Assembly (NCBI GenBank): GCA_014529385.2
Contig: CM043944.1
Span: forward strand, 47,594,768 to 47,658,767
DNA: 64,000 nt
Direction: 5' to 3'
Origin: Adiantum capillus-veneris
Taxonomy: Eukaryota; Streptophyta; Polypodiopsida; Polypodiales; Pteridaceae
Shown here piece after piece: positions 10,607 to 23,448 of this stretch. The position numbers were made by a program, and so were the translations under genes. Every line of letters starts with the position of its first letter. Position 1 is the first letter of the stretch. A model generated the notes under the pieces. That model was given only the letters and a program-made list of their open reading frames with translations, searched no databases and was not told where the DNA came from.

Positions 10607-11870
10607 TTGGTGGCAGATTGTTTGTTCTGGAAGCCGTTGGTTCTGGCTATTTCCGCGATACATCATAGAGGCTTCGAGGATATGGTCAATCAGTATGCCA
10701 CAGATCCAGATTTTGCAGATGTATTTGGTCGAATACAGAATGGGGAGGTAGTAGCGAGATATTCCATTCCGGATGGCTACTTGATGAAGAAAACAATGTT
10801 GTGCGTTACGCAACCGTTGAGAGAAAAGGTTTCAACCAAATACCACTATCCACCATTTACGGATCACCGCGGCATTGCTACTACCTTGAAAGGAGTAGAG
10901 AGATATTTCTTTTGGCCAAGACTCAAGAAGGACATGGACGATTTTGTACGCAGTTGCTTGGTATGCCAGAAGGTCAAGTTTGACAGGCATAAAGCACAGG
11001 TATTGTTACAGCCTTTACCCATTCCCACCCACCCCTGGGAAATTATTGCAATGGATTTCATTTTTGATCTCCCAAAGACACAGAGTGGACACGATGGTAT
11101 CTGGACTGTTATTGATAGATTTAGCAAGCAAGCTCAATTCATTCCAGTGAAGAAGACATTCAAGCAGTCAAGTTGGATCACTTAGCGAGACTATTCATTG
11201 CCCAAATATTCAGATTACATGGCATGCCTGAGACAATTTTCTCTGACAGAGATCCCCGATTCACGAGTTTGTTTTGGAAGGCGATTTGGGAGAACATTGG
11301 CACGCGGTTGTAGTTCTCGTCATCTTTCCACCCACAGACAGATGGGCAATCTGAGATTGCAAATTCAATCGTACTGGATTTATTGAAGTCTTACATCTCA
11401 GATCAGAAGACTCAATGGGAAAAGTATCTGCCCTTGGTGGAATTTGTCTACAAGAATACCATTCACTCTTCGACAAGGAAGGCGCCATTTGAGATTATTA
11501 AAGGTGCTCCGAAGGTTCCACCCTTCTTAAGCACGAAAGATAAGATTTTTAAATCCGACCAGTGCACGAGGAACTTGGACACAGCTTTTGCCAAGGTCCG
11601 GGAGGCTTTAGAAAAATCTCAGGAAAGATACAAAAAGGCAGCAGATCGACATCATCGCGATTTGAAATTAAAGGAGAATGATTGGGTGCTCTTACCTTTT
11701 GAGAAGGCACGCTTGAGCAAGAAAAAGAAAAAGGAGCGGCTTTTTCCAAAGCTTAGCATAAGATACTATGGAACTTTCCAAATAAAAGAAAAGATAAATG
11801 ATGTCTCCTTTAGAGTGAAGCTGCCCGATACTTGGAGGATTCACAATGCTTTTCATAAGAGTCTCCTGAA
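10607..11870 (+). pseudogene. gypsy A integrase
   Basis: The HHCC zinc finger runs from HYPPFTDHRG to CLVCQKVKF. The core carries MDFIFDLP...HDGIWTVIDRFSK, then SDRDPRFTSLFW and FHPQTDGQSE, so all three acidic residues are codable but in shifted frames (breaks near 11183 and 11310). The C-terminal part (182 codons from 11383) reads [26 protein letters not shown] and [15 protein letters not shown]. It stops being homologous to copy B at about 11870, where the foldback element begins. Confidence 0.85.
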
Positions 11871-12927
11871 GGCTCAATTAGTAGATTTCGGAGGTCTTTT
11901 GGAGGGCCTTTTGGAAGAGAGAGGAAAATAAGCTCCTCCAATGAGAGAAGAGCCTACGTTACATAGAAAAATAGATTGATATTAACAAAAATATAAAAGG
12001 TGTCCCTCTCCTCATTCAATAATCTAGTGGTCCTTGAAGACAATCACTCTCTTTCATTTAATGCGAACACCTTTTTCAGAAGGTAGATGCGGTGCATTTA
12101 ATACGGCTTACGTCATCACTAGAACTCAAAAAGTCACAAAACTATCAAGTGGTGGAAGATTTTGAAACTTTTGATTCTGTCAATGCGTCCGAGACGCCCA
12201 AATATCCTAGAAATGAATGTCCAATTGCCTCGCTCCGACATCCAAAGAGGCAAAAAATGTCAAAACCCCCTAAAAGAACATTTTACTAACGGCGTGCGAG
12301 GGGTCATTCCAAAATTTTGGAATGCCTCCTCACGCGCCGTTAGTAAAAAGCCATTTTTTTCCTCTTTTTAGGGAGCTTTTTGAGAGGAAAATGTCAAAAA
12401 ACCTCTAAAAAGGGGCTTTCTTGAAAGATAAGTGTACAAAAACCACTAAAAGGAGCTTTGTACTAACGGCGCGCAGAGGGGCATTCTAGAATTTTAGAAT
12501 GCCTCCTCGCGCGCCTTAAGTAAAAAGCCAATTTTTTTGGATTTTTTGACATTTTTTGCCTCTCCGGATGTCGGAATGAGACAAGTAGACATTCGTTTTT
12601 AGGGTATTTTGGCGTTCCGGATGCATTGGTGGTGTCAAAAGCCTCAAAATCTATCAACATTTGACATTTTGTGACTTTTCAAGTTCCAATGATGATGACG
12701 TAAGCTGCATTGAATGCGCCACACCTGCCTCCTGAAAAAGACGCTCGCATTAAATAAAAAAGTGACCATTTTCAAGGACGTTGGGAATATAGATCTACTT
12801 TTTAGAGTGTCTGGTTGTCCTTTTGGACGTACTCACAAGGTGCAAGTGCATTTTAAAAAAAGTTTCTAGAGAGAGAAATACAATTTCTTACAAGGCCCTC
12901 CAAATGACCTCCGAAATTTTGTAATAA
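11870..12927. mobile_element. foldback element with nested inverted repeats
   Basis: Gypsy B has uninterrupted sequence here (CTCCTGAAG joined to AAAGGCAATG), while A has about 1.05 kb extra. The insert has terminal inverted repeats: 11885-11910 pairs with 12892-12917 at 25 of 26 bases. Long diverged inner arms (about 12090-12345 against 12470-12722) encode the same peptide in opposite directions. Two near-copies of a 50-62 bp palindrome lie at 12284-12345 and 12471-12522. No transposase is encoded, so it is non-autonomous. The target duplication is unclear. MULE-type or other foldback DNA transposon are the likely classes. Confidence 0.8.
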
Positions 12928-13175
12928 TTTAAAGGCGATGTGCTCGATGATGGGGAGCCAGATGAGCAACCCAAAGTGGAGGAAAACGAGGAGATGCTCG
13001 TTCCAGAATAGATACTGACACATAAAGATAGAAAGATCAAAGGTAAAGTGATAAGGCGGTTCTTGGTTAAATTCAAGAACTATCCCGCATTGGATGCGAA
13101 GTGGATGGAGGAGGAGGACCTGGCAGATACTCCTCATATTGTGAACCTTTACCTTGAAGCATTCAGTTTAGCATA
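12928..13175 (+). pseudogene. gypsy A chromodomain tail
   Basis: After the insertion the polyprotein resumes with [19 protein letters not shown] and then RRFLVKFKNYPALDAKWMEE, a chromodomain-like C-terminus of the type that guides chromovirus integration. It ends PHIVNLYLEAFSLA with a stop at about 13175. Comparison with B shows one or two frame changes. Confidence 0.75.
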
Positions 13176-13770
13176 GTCTAGTCCGATAGAACCTCGATTT
13201 CAGCATGGAAAAACCTAATGCAGTGGGTATGCACAAAAGGGAGTCACTCCACTCCTTTGTCCGACAGATTGCCCCGATACTTGGATTTGATATAGATCAC
13301 TGATGTCCCTTTGGGTTTTAGGGATACTACTGAGCTGACAGTATTTTACTGTATGACTTTATAAACTGGAATTCCCGATAATATGATACTGATTTATACT
13401 TGACTTGTTGAAGTGCAGGAACTGATAGACAAAATGACTGCAACATTTTGGTCTGATAAATCTCTATAGACATGATTGCAATAAGGATTAGTCAATCGGG
13501 GATCTCTGACTGGATCTAGATGCGATTGCTAAATACGTTGCCGATTAATCATGGTCTGAGATTGGAATGATTGTTGAATGTGATTTGTCATGTGATGTCC
13601 TGTGATGTCAAGTGATGTCCTGTGTTGTGACTGTTGGTTAGTACATGTGCTAGATGTGTTGTTCCTACTGCATCGGTACTAACAGTCAGTGTTTGCTAAG
13701 ATAGTTGATGGCCTCTGTTTGTTTTGCAGGCGTAATCGAGGGCGATTACAATGCTTTCAAGAGGGGGGTA
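13176..13770 (+). other. gypsy A 3' untranslated region and polypurine tract
   Basis: About 600 bases without a frame separate the pol stop from the 3' LTR. The same region exists on the other strand in B (22262-22850), C (17824-18300) and H (62649-63240). It ends in the polypurine tract AAGAGGGGGGTA (13759-13770), the expected plus-strand primer. Confidence 0.75.
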
Positions 13771-14360
13771 TGTCACAAACTGGTGACGTGGTATGGTCTG
13801 GACATGGGGGCAGCACAGCATCCACACACACACCTCGAAAGAGGCCCATGAGATACGGAGACTGGCTGATGTGGAAAATTCCATGAAATGCGGCGGGCTG
13901 CTGATGTGGCATGTCGTAAGGACCCTCCTCAATTTGCGGTGCAAAATGTGATGGCAAGCTAGACGAAAATTCCAGCTTTTGGTGCAACTGAATTCTATGC
14001 AAGGCTTTGGAGAAGCTTTTTGATAAGTTGCTTTATTTTAAATGCTTTTAAAAGTGGAAGCTTTTGGGGCTCTGCTTTTGGGAATCCCTTGTAATCTTTA
14101 AATACGTGACCAAGGCCTCACAACTTAGGGCATCTGGATGTAGAGTCTGAGAGTGAGCGCCTGCCTACTCTCTTATACTTTGAACACAAATTAATACAAA
14201 AAGAAATACCGAACGGGGTGTCAGTCTTTGGGGCCAATATCTCTAGGCACGGAACTCCGCCGGGCCGTGTCGAATCAACTGTGAACTCTGTGAACTTTTT
14301 TGAAGTGAATCTCTGTTGTGTCGCAATAGAATCTTGACTTGGAGTGTCCAAGTTTGTTAC
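13771..14360 (+). mobile_element. gypsy A 3' LTR
   Basis: It starts TGTCACAAACTGGTGACGTG directly after the polypurine tract. It aligns with the 5' LTR to the end, AAGTTTGTTAC; the final A of the LTR is absent. It carries the TATA-like CTTTAAATA near 14095 and the conserved block near 14187-14237. Confidence 0.88.
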
Positions 14361-14374
14361 TATCCCAGAATGCA

Positions 14375-16229
<1,855 letters not shown>

Positions 16230-16247
16230 GCTGGATACTAGGAGGAT

Positions 16248-16800
16248 ATGGATAGAGCGGCCCAAGAGTTGGGCACAAAGATGGCTTTCTATAGAGAGCA
16301 TCTTCTCCACCTCACAAGAGATGGGTTTGTGATTCGACCCAGCTACATGGACACACATATGTCTCATGGTTTGAGGTGTGCCATTGGTCAGATACGCACA
16401 TCCTCACATCAGCTCGAGATTGAGACTGGTAGATTCAGAGGCATACCAGCAAGCAGGAGAATATGCCAGCTAGAGCCAGAGACAGAGCTACATTACATAT
16501 GTCATTGCACAGTCGGTCATGAGTTATGAGGATCAGAGATGTCTTGGGCTATATCTACTTGAGTTACACATATATAGAGACACTTTAATGGAGAGAGATA
16601 GTCCCAGAGACAGATTACAGATTTCTTTTCAATAGATATAAGACAACCAGAGGAGCAGCCATCACCGCAGAGCTCGGCCCACACTCATTCGACCACTACT
16701 GGACTCTCATCAACCGAGCACTGGAGCTACGGAGATCTAGACGGCCACGATTGAGGAGAGGGTCTACACAGCATCGACGGAGACTACAGCAGAGGATTTG
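16248..16800 (+). pseudogene. LINE-like ORF2 C-terminal fragment
   Basis: A 93-codon frame from 16248 reads LRCAIGQIRTSSHQLEIETG then FRGIPASRRICQL and ETELHYICHC. This resembles the zinc-binding tail after RT in LINEs (RxGxHxLxIETGR...RxCxxC...E.H...C); the second Cys of the first pair is lost. A later frame (FLFNRYKTTRGAAITAELG) may continue it. It points opposite to the neighbouring LINE. The family assignment is by motif only. Confidence 0.45.
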
Positions 16801-16957
16801 AGCTATACTCTCGACATCCAGAGTGCATATGAGGATGGATTCTAGTAGTAGTATTTTTGTTCTAGTTCTTTTGTACCCAGACATGGTATCAGATTCACTA
16901 TTTTGTAACAGATTGGTTGCATAGGTCATTTTGGCCTGAAGACGTTAATATAACATT

Positions 16958-17115
<158 letters not shown>

Positions 17116-17159
17116 TGTTCTCCCCATTGCTCTAGGCTTCCACATCGTCAACTTTGACA

Positions 17160-17374
17160 TGGTATCACAACTCGGTGGGAGAAATGGCAACCATTGAAGA
17201 AGAAGGAAGGATTATGATGCAATCTGCCCTGGTTGCTGGGAATTTACATTCAAAAAGGAACTCCTCGCAAGTAGGAGTTTAGTACCTTTCATGCAAAACA
17301 GAAGGCTCTCTCTACTGAAACAGATACTCCCTCTCAAAAGCGGCCTTTAGATCATCCCAAAGCTCGAGAAAAGA
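17160..17374 (+). pseudogene. gypsy E primer site and gag start (left half)
   Basis: TTTGACA is followed by TGGTATCACA at 17160, an iMet-like primer site. An ATG at 17184 opens a gag-like frame (MATIEEEGRIMMQSALVAG). The frame is cut at 17374 by gypsy C, whose target duplication AAAGA is 17370-17374. The right half resumes at 28280, where LTPSQLKACMEE and a zinc-knuckle remnant follow. So E is the host of the nest. Confidence 0.65.
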
Positions 17375-17823
17375 TGTAACAGACTTAGGCACCGCAAGTC
17401 GGAAATATGGCACGACACATGAAAGAATCACTTAAAAACACTTCCCAACTTACTCACAATTCACTTGAGTCGACACGGCCCGGCGTAGTTCCGTGCCCAG
17501 AGATATTGGCCCCAAAGTCTAGCGCCCTTTCAGTATTTAATGCTTGAGCAAAGTTATAAGGTCCAAGGGTCCTCTTTGCTCTGTTGCTCGTCAGTAAAAC
17601 TGAGTAAGAGAGTGGTCTTGGGTTCATATTTAAAGGCTCCTTGGGCTCTCAAAAGCAGTACATGAAAATCTCTAAAGTCAAAAGATTTAGGTCCCAAAAG
17701 CTGCCAACGGAAAACGCAAAAAATCCGTACGGTGTGCCATGTCAACACCCGCCAGCGCATTTTCTCGGTCCGTACAATTGTCCATGTCATCGGGCAGGGC
17801 TGCCATGTCATCAATTTGTGACA
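17375..17823 (-). mobile_element. gypsy C 3' LTR
   Basis: It begins TGTAACAGAC and ends TTTGTGACA. It matches 27842-28279, including GGCCCCAAAGTCTAGCGCCC and CAGTATTTAATGCTTGAGC. The polypurine tract (on this strand CCCCCCTCTTGAAAG) follows at 17826. Confidence 0.9.
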
Positions 17824-18500
17824 TACCCCCCTCTTGAAAGAATTGTAATCGCCTTCGATTATGCCTGCAGAAATAGACATAAGCCATAAACCAATTTAGT
17901 AGACACTGACTCTAAGTACCAACGCACTAGACTATACAAATCTAGCACTGGCACAAAGACCACAGTCAGTGCACATTCACATCACATTCAAATCATATCA
18001 CATAAAATCCATCCAAATCTAGGACCATGATTCCTGGCAACGTGTTTAGCAATCGCATCTAGATCCACACCGGACCTCACAGATGTCAGATAATCTAATT
18101 CTTACTGCAATCATGGCCATAGATTTCTCAAGACCGAAATATTGCAGTCATTTCGTCTTTCAATCTTGCACTCAAACACAATCACATGAGTGCGTACTCA
18201 AAATCAGATTCATTTTCGGGAATTCCAGTTTATCAATCACACACTAAGTTCATAATGAATGGGGTGTTTTAATCATTCAGTCTAGTCATCTTATCCCTGT
18301 GTAGCCATCTCATCCCTCGGGAACTCTTGACGTGCTCACAATAGTATGCAGTCGTATCATTCATCATCATCATTCAAAATTCATGATTCCTATCTCGAAG
18401 CGTTATCGGGTTCATTCTCGAGCTGTCATTGCTCCCAATTGCATTCATATGCAAATTCGTCATCATCTCATTCTCGATTTCACATGTTATCTATACACAG
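17824..18500 (-). other. gypsy C 3' untranslated region
   Basis: It is collinear with the 3' regions of B and H (AATTGTAATCGCC, TAGTAGACACTGAC, then a long low-complexity part with CATCATCATCATTC). No frame is open. At about 18500 it joins the truncated LTR of element D. Confidence 0.7.
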
Positions 18501-18502
18501 AT

Positions 18503-18745
18503 AGCAAGACCTTCCAAAACACATTGATTTCATTAAAGGCCCTAGGCCCCAAAAGAAATTTACACTGAAAATCCTTCAAACTCAAAAGCTTCTGGCCCAA
18601 AAGTAAATCACGGAATTCCGTACAACTTCCACGTCAGCAGTCAACGCAAAATGCAAAAATCCGTACAGTCTGCCATGTCATCATGCCAGCGCAATTTCCT
18701 GAGATCCGTATAGTTTTGCCATGTCATCAGCTTGTTACGCAAGCC

Positions 18746-18820
<75 letters not shown>

Positions 18821-18992
18821 ATACTACTTTATTTTAATTCCTTTATGTCTCTTGGGCCCCATCAAACGGGGTTCCATAAGTTGGTAGGACTTCTTCTGTC
18901 GTTGCTTGTTCTTCTTAGGGTTTAGGCCCCTCGGCCATGTTTTGCACGTTGGCTCCATTCTTCAGGGCTTGACACGTCAACATTTTGTGACA
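18503..18992 (-). mobile_element. element D 3' LTR, truncated
   Basis: It matches 20755-21091 and 26457-26537 (AAGGCCCTAGGCCCC, CTTCAAACTCAAAAGCTTC, TTAGGGTTTAGGCCCCTCGG, TTGTGACA). About 270 bases present at the left of the 5' LTR are absent here. Confidence 0.8.
18748..18819. repeat. (GT)n microsatellite in D 3' LTR, about 36 units
   Basis: The same place in the 5' LTR of D (20991-21003) has only six or seven GT units. Because LTR pairs are identical at insertion, the tract grew or shrank afterwards. Confidence 0.95.
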
Positions 18993-19115
18993 TCCCCCCT
19001 TCTTGAAAGAAATTAATCGTCCGCGATTACAGCATATCTGCAAAAGAACTCAAGTTAGATCAAAAAAATTCCGAGGGTCATTCGGAGGGACAATCACTTT
19101 GCTCTTTTTTTTTTG

Positions 19116-19210
19116 TTAAGGAGTTGGCTTCTCCTCTCAGCTCTTTTGATCAAGGAGTTGGCTTGTCCTTTTAGCTCTTTTGATTAAGGAGTTGGCTTCT
19201 GCTTTTGTCC
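19116..19210. repeat. 34-bp tandem repeat, about three units
   Basis: AAGGAGTTGGCTT recurs at 19118, 19153 and 19187, with intervening CTCCTCTCAGCTCTTTTGAT variants. Confidence 0.85.
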
Positions 19211-19589
19211 AAATCAAAACTCTTGATATTCCGGCGTAGTAAAATTAGCCATCACACCCAGACCGCACTGATCTTCCATAGGTGTTTTGATGCACTAAAA
19301 TTACATACCCAGGCAATCTCATCCAATTAGGAATATTCAATGGTTGGCACATCACAATGCAACACAAATGCTCATGTATGCATGTTACAAGACATAAAAA
19401 CATAAATCTGATGATGAACACTTCTCTCGCATAACCTAACAAGGTCCGGGCCGGGAGATATTCAATGACTCCCTCAAACACCCCCCAGACCGCAGCATGC
19501 GTCGTTTGGAGGTGCTGAGAGTAATCACTGCTCAGACTTCTTAATACTCCTCCTAACCATCTAGGTCCGGGCGGGGAGTCACAACAACA

Positions 19590-19723
19590 ATACTCCCCCC
19601 GTAAATAACCACAAGGGTCCGAGCCATGAGTAGAAACAACATTTTTCAATCATTCAATACTCCCCCCGCAAATAACCACAAGGGTCCGGGCCATGAGTAT
19701 GAACAAGCATTCTTAGACATAAT
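19590..19723. repeat. 67-bp imperfect tandem repeat
   Basis: TACTCCCCCCG then AAATAACCACAAGGGTCCG then CCATGAGTA occurs twice, starting about 19591 and 19658. Diverged relatives (AGGTCCGGGC-GGGAG) lie upstream at 19441 and 19563. Confidence 0.8.
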
Positions 19724-19991
19724 TTCTCACTACTCCACCCGGGAGTAAAATCACCAAACATTGAAACCAGTATTAAAACCAGAGTCAAACATTTCAAATT
19801 CGCACCAAGACAGGTTCAAAACAAATTAATATTAGGTTCCTCCCATAAGGTCAAGCCGACTGCAGCATGATCCACAACTCTTGAATAGTCGAAACAAGCC
19901 TCAACAAGCAATGTTCCTGTGGCGGTGATGGTAGTCCCAAAACCTGGCAATCACACTGGACCTCCAGGGTTATCAGCTCGAGAGGAGACAT

Positions 19992-20378
19992 CTACTGAGA
20001 GATGTCGAGAAATTTCAAGATATAATCTACAAGGGTTTCCATGGCAATCATTTCAGGATATCCCACTCTGCCAAAAGTTGCACTCTGAAGGAAGATGTCA
20101 GAAACCATATAACTTTGGGCAAAAAAAAAATTCTTGAAAGCTTGCCAAGTCCTTGGTGTGTGCGGCTTGGTAGCTATTAACATCTGCATGGCACTGTTTT
20201 TTGAGAAAAACAGTGACTCGAAACAAATCTTGGATCCTTCTCTTGCAAGTGATCTTTTTGGCTTATGCCCTGTAAGACATGAGCGGTGAAGACGAGAGTG
20301 CGCCTGATGCGCGATGAGGTAAGGGTGGGAGTGGCTAATAAGTCCGGGGTCGGGGCCCGAAGATACTTCGAATAACAT
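19992..20378 (-). CDS. hypothetical 128-aa frame in element D
   Basis: On the sense strand of D, an open frame follows the primer site. The upstream in-frame ATG is inside the LTR, so I take the ATG at 20378 (MLFEVSSG). The segment RTWQAFKNFFFAQSYM is faintly like the W-x-x-F-K-x-x-F-x-x-x-Y stretch of gypsy capsids, but no zinc knuckle follows. It may be a capsid remnant or chance. Confidence 0.25.
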   Translation of the reverse strand: MLFEVSSGPDPGLISHSHPYLIAHQAHSRLHRSCLTGHKPKRSLAREGSKICFESLFFSKNSAMQMLIATKPHTPRTWQAFKNFFFAQSYMVSDIFLQSATFGRVGYPEMIAMETLVDYILKFLDISQ

Positions 20379-20451
20379 TCTAGTAGTCTCTAGTTTTCTC
20401 TGTCTGCTCTTTGGTAGGACCGGTATGCTTTCATAAAAGCACACGCCTGAT

Positions 20452-20463
20452 GCTCTAATACCA
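20452..20463 (-). other. element D primer-binding site (iMet)
   Basis: The minus strand reads TGGTATTAGAGC, one mismatch from the iMet site, next to the LTR edge at 20465. Confidence 0.8.
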
Positions 20464-20464
20464 C

Positions 20465-20542
20465 TGTCATAAGACGGGCACCACGTGCCAGTGGCAAAGA
20501 ACATACTGAACAGACTTTTAGTACTTCAATAACAACTGAATT

Positions 20543-20585
<43 letters not shown>

Positions 20586-21096
20586 GACACGCGACACGGA
20601 GTGGCAAAATTCCACCCTAGAGAGTATTGGGCCCAAACCTTGGCATCCCCTTTGGTATTTCTTTATATTGCATCAACACAGTACAAGCCGGTACTCCAGA
20701 CTCTAAACCTTCTCCAGGAAGCATGCCAGAGAATGAGCCCATGGCCTCATATTTGAAGGCCCTAGGCCCCAAAAGCAGTTTACAGTGAAAATCCTTCAAA
20801 CTCAAAAGCTTCTGGTCCAAAAGCAATACCCAAAAGCTGCCAACGTAAATCATAGAATTCCGTACAATTGCCACGTCAATAGTCAACGCAAAATGCAAAA
20901 ATTCGTACAGTCTGCCACGTCATCATGTAAGTGCAATTTTCGGAGATCTATACAGTTGTGCCACATCATCAGTTTGTTACGCAATCCTTTGTGTGTGTGT
21001 GTGGATCCTACTTTATTTTAATTGCTTTATGTCTCTTGAGACTTGGACCCCATCGAACGGGGTCCCATAAGTTGGTAGGACTTCTTCTTTTGTTGT
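20465..21096 (-). mobile_element. element D 5' LTR, first part
   Basis: It starts TGTCATAAGACGGGC and contains a GA microsatellite (about 20542-20583) and the conserved block GGGCCCAAACCTTGGCATCC...GGTATTTCTTT (20627-20665). It is interrupted at 21096 by gypsy B and resumes at 26457 with TTGCTTGCTCTTCTTAGGG, ending at 26537. Confidence 0.85.
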
Positions 21097-22261
21097 TGTA
21101 ACAAACTTGGACACTCCAAGTCAAGATTCTATCATGACACGGCAGAGATTCACTTCAAAACAGTTCACACTTCACAATTAATTCGACACGGCCCGGCGGA
21201 GTTCCGTGCCTAGAGATATTGGCCCCAAAGATTGGGCCCCATTTTGGTATTTCTTTTTGTATTAATCTGTGCTCAAAGTACAAGGGAGTGGGAGGGTTCT
21301 CACTCTCAGACACTGCGTCCACATGCTCTTGTAGCAGGCTACAGTGTCACTTTCAAAGGACAATTAGTACACTTTGGACTTTACAGTTGGTCTTTGGTCT
21401 CTGTTCTGGTTCACACTGGACGGACTCGCTGCGCAGTGACACGTGATAGGGATACGTGGTCGAGTGGACATCGTGGCCAGGTCACCACCACCACTCAGTG
21501 GAGATAGACTTAGATGCTGACATTTATGAGCCGTTGGTGGCTCTTTATGGTTGTATATAGGAGTAGTAGCGCCTTGGTCATGATTATCTTTACGTAGTCG
21601 TCTAGAGCGAGTCTATACACACAGCACTGCTTCACCATCCCTGCACATCTGAGCCTCGACACCCCATTGTACCTGTGAGTCCTAGGCTGGAGCTGAGCGT
21701 GCTACCACTCCAGATTCTGTATCAGTTCTTTGAGATAGTCGAGTCATATGTTGTGGTCTGCTGTTGTGTCTCTGTGAGCTCAGTTGTTGTCTATTTGTTC
21801 CTTTGTTTTCAGTCTGTTTTGAGTGAGATTGTCACGCACATTGCACTGAGGAGCACCCACTGTAGAGAGCATGACACACTATCCGCGCTACAGGTGCTCT
21901 CAGCTCTGCAGAGTGGGAGCCCAAACCACTTATTTATTTGTTTACAAGGGATGCCAAAAGCAGAGCCCCAAAGCTACCATCTTTTAAAAATAAGTTTAAA
22001 AATAAAGCAATGCTCAAAAAGCTTCTATTTTCAGCTTGCATAGGATTTCTTGTGCAAAAGCAGCGTCCGTATAGTCCCGCAATCACGGAATTCCGTACGC
22101 TCTGCCATCAACCTGCTTTTTTGCAATTCTCGCCGCAAATCATGGAGGTCTGTACACTGCCACGTCAGCATGTCTGCGGGTTTTTCAAGAGCTGCCAAGG
22201 GTGTGTGTGTCTCTACTGCCACCATTGTCAAGGGCCAATGACACGTCACCAGTTTGTGACA
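21097..22261 (-). mobile_element. gypsy B 3' LTR, interrupted by K
   Basis: It begins TGTAACAAACTTGG and ends GTTTGTGACA, matching 25859-26451 except for the 573-bp insertion at 21330-21902. Without the insertion it is about 587 bp, close to the 593 bp of its partner. Confidence 0.9.
21330..21902 (+). mobile_element. solo LTR K
   Basis: A 573-bp insertion bounded by TGTAGC...GCTACA-type ends (TG at 21330, CA at 21902). It is flanked by the perfect 5-bp duplication GCTCT (21325-21329 and 21903-21907). The uninterrupted partner LTR at 26080 reads CACATGCTCTGCAGAG. A TATATA at 21554-21559 suggests a + orientation promoter. There is no internal domain, so it is the product of LTR-LTR recombination of an element family not otherwise seen here. 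Confidence 0.85.
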
Positions 22262-22920
22262 TACCCCCTCTTGAAAGCATTGTAATCGCCCTTGATTATG
22301 CTTGCAAAACATACAAAAGCCATAAATTGTTCTAGCAGACACTGACTGTTAGTACCGACTCACTAGGAACACACATCTAGCACATGTATTAATCGACAGT
22401 CACATCATAGGACATCACTTGACATCACAGGACATTACATGACAAATCACATTCAAAATTTCATTCCGATCTCAAACCATGATTAATCGGCAACGTATTT
22501 AGAAATCGTATCTAGATCCACTCAGGACCTCATAGATGCTCGATTAACTAATCCTTATTGCAACCATGTCTATCGAGATCTTTCAGACCGAAATGCTGCG
22601 GTCATTATCAAGAATTCTAGTTCATAAAGTCATACAAAAAAATACTGTCAGCTCACAGTATCCCTGAAACTCAATAGAGACATCAATGACTTTAGTATCA
22701 AAAATCGGGGCAATCTGTGACAAAGGAGCAGAGCGACTCCCCTCTTGTGCATACCCGCTGCACCAAACTCCGCCCAAGATGAGTTAGGGGTTCAATTTGG
22801 AATAGACTATGCTAAACCAAATGCTTCAAGGTAAAGGTTCATATCTGAGGAGTATCTGCCAGGTCCTCCTCCTCCATCCACTTTGCATCCAATGCGGGAT
22901 AGTTCTTGAATTTAACCAAG
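22262..22920 (-). other. gypsy B 3' untranslated region and chromodomain end
   Basis: The polypurine tract (CCCCTCTTGAAAG on this strand) lies next to the LTR, then the non-coding region shared with A. From about 22855 the minus strand encodes the chromodomain tail (KNYPALDAKWMEEED). Confidence 0.75.
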
Positions 22921-22930
22921 AACCGCCTTA

Positions 22931-23420
22931 TCACTTTACCTTTGATCTTTTTATCTTTGTGTGCCAATATCTATTCTGAACGAGTATCTCCTCGTTTTCC
23001 TCCACTTTGGGTTGCTCATCTGGCTCCCCATCATCGGGCACATTGCCTTTAAAAGGCTTCAGGAGACTCACATAAAAAGCATTGTGAATCCTCCAAGTAT
23101 CAGGCAGCTTCAGCCTACAGGAGACATCATTTATCTTCTCTTTTATCTGGAAAGGTCCATAATATCTCATGCTAAGCTTTGGAAAAAGCCGTTCCTTTCC
23201 CTTTTTCTTTCTCAGGCGTGTCTTCTCAAAATGTAAGAGCACCCAATCGTTCTCCTTTAATTTCAAATCGTGGCGATGTCGATTTGCTGCCTTTTTGTGT
23301 CTTTCTTGAGATTTTTGCAAAGCTTCCCCGACCTTGGCACAAGCAGTGTCCAAGTCCCGTGTGTACTGATCAGCTTCAAAAATCTTATCTTTCGTGCTTA
23401 GGAAGGGTGGAACCTTTGTA
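22931..23420 (-). pseudogene. gypsy B integrase C-terminus
   Basis: The minus-strand frame begins at the deletion junction with [16 protein letters not shown] and continues [31 protein letters not shown] and [19 protein letters not shown]. It shows the uninterrupted form of the place where the foldback element sits in A. Confidence 0.85.
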
Positions 23421-23448
23421 GCGGAGAGCAGTAGGGTGAAGTACTCGG

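Larger units (their letters stand above)
6507..14360 (+). mobile_element. gypsy A, complete but decayed chromodomain element
   Basis: Both LTRs, primer site, gag, protease, RT, RNase H, integrase, chromodomain tail and polypurine tract are present in order on the + strand. This makes it the fullest copy of the family that also includes B, C and H. It is inactive: gag has an in-frame stop, pol has frameshifts and stops, and a foldback element is inserted near the 3' end of pol. Its 5' LTR lacks the first ten or so bases, and the 3' LTR lacks its final A, so no target duplication can be read. Confidence 0.9.
18993..20451 (-). other. element D internal domain
   Basis: It begins next to the LTR with a polypurine-type tract (CCCCCCTTCTTGAAAG on this strand). 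It holds a 34-bp tandem repeat (19116-19210), a 67-bp repeat (19590-19723) and one open frame (19992-20378). No gag zinc knuckle, protease, RT, RNase H or integrase motif is seen. Confidence 0.6.

Noticed and set aside
12092-12660. Two similar peptides on opposite strands
   Set aside because: They are the two arms of the foldback element read outward; the resemblance comes from the inverted repeat, not from a gene pair.
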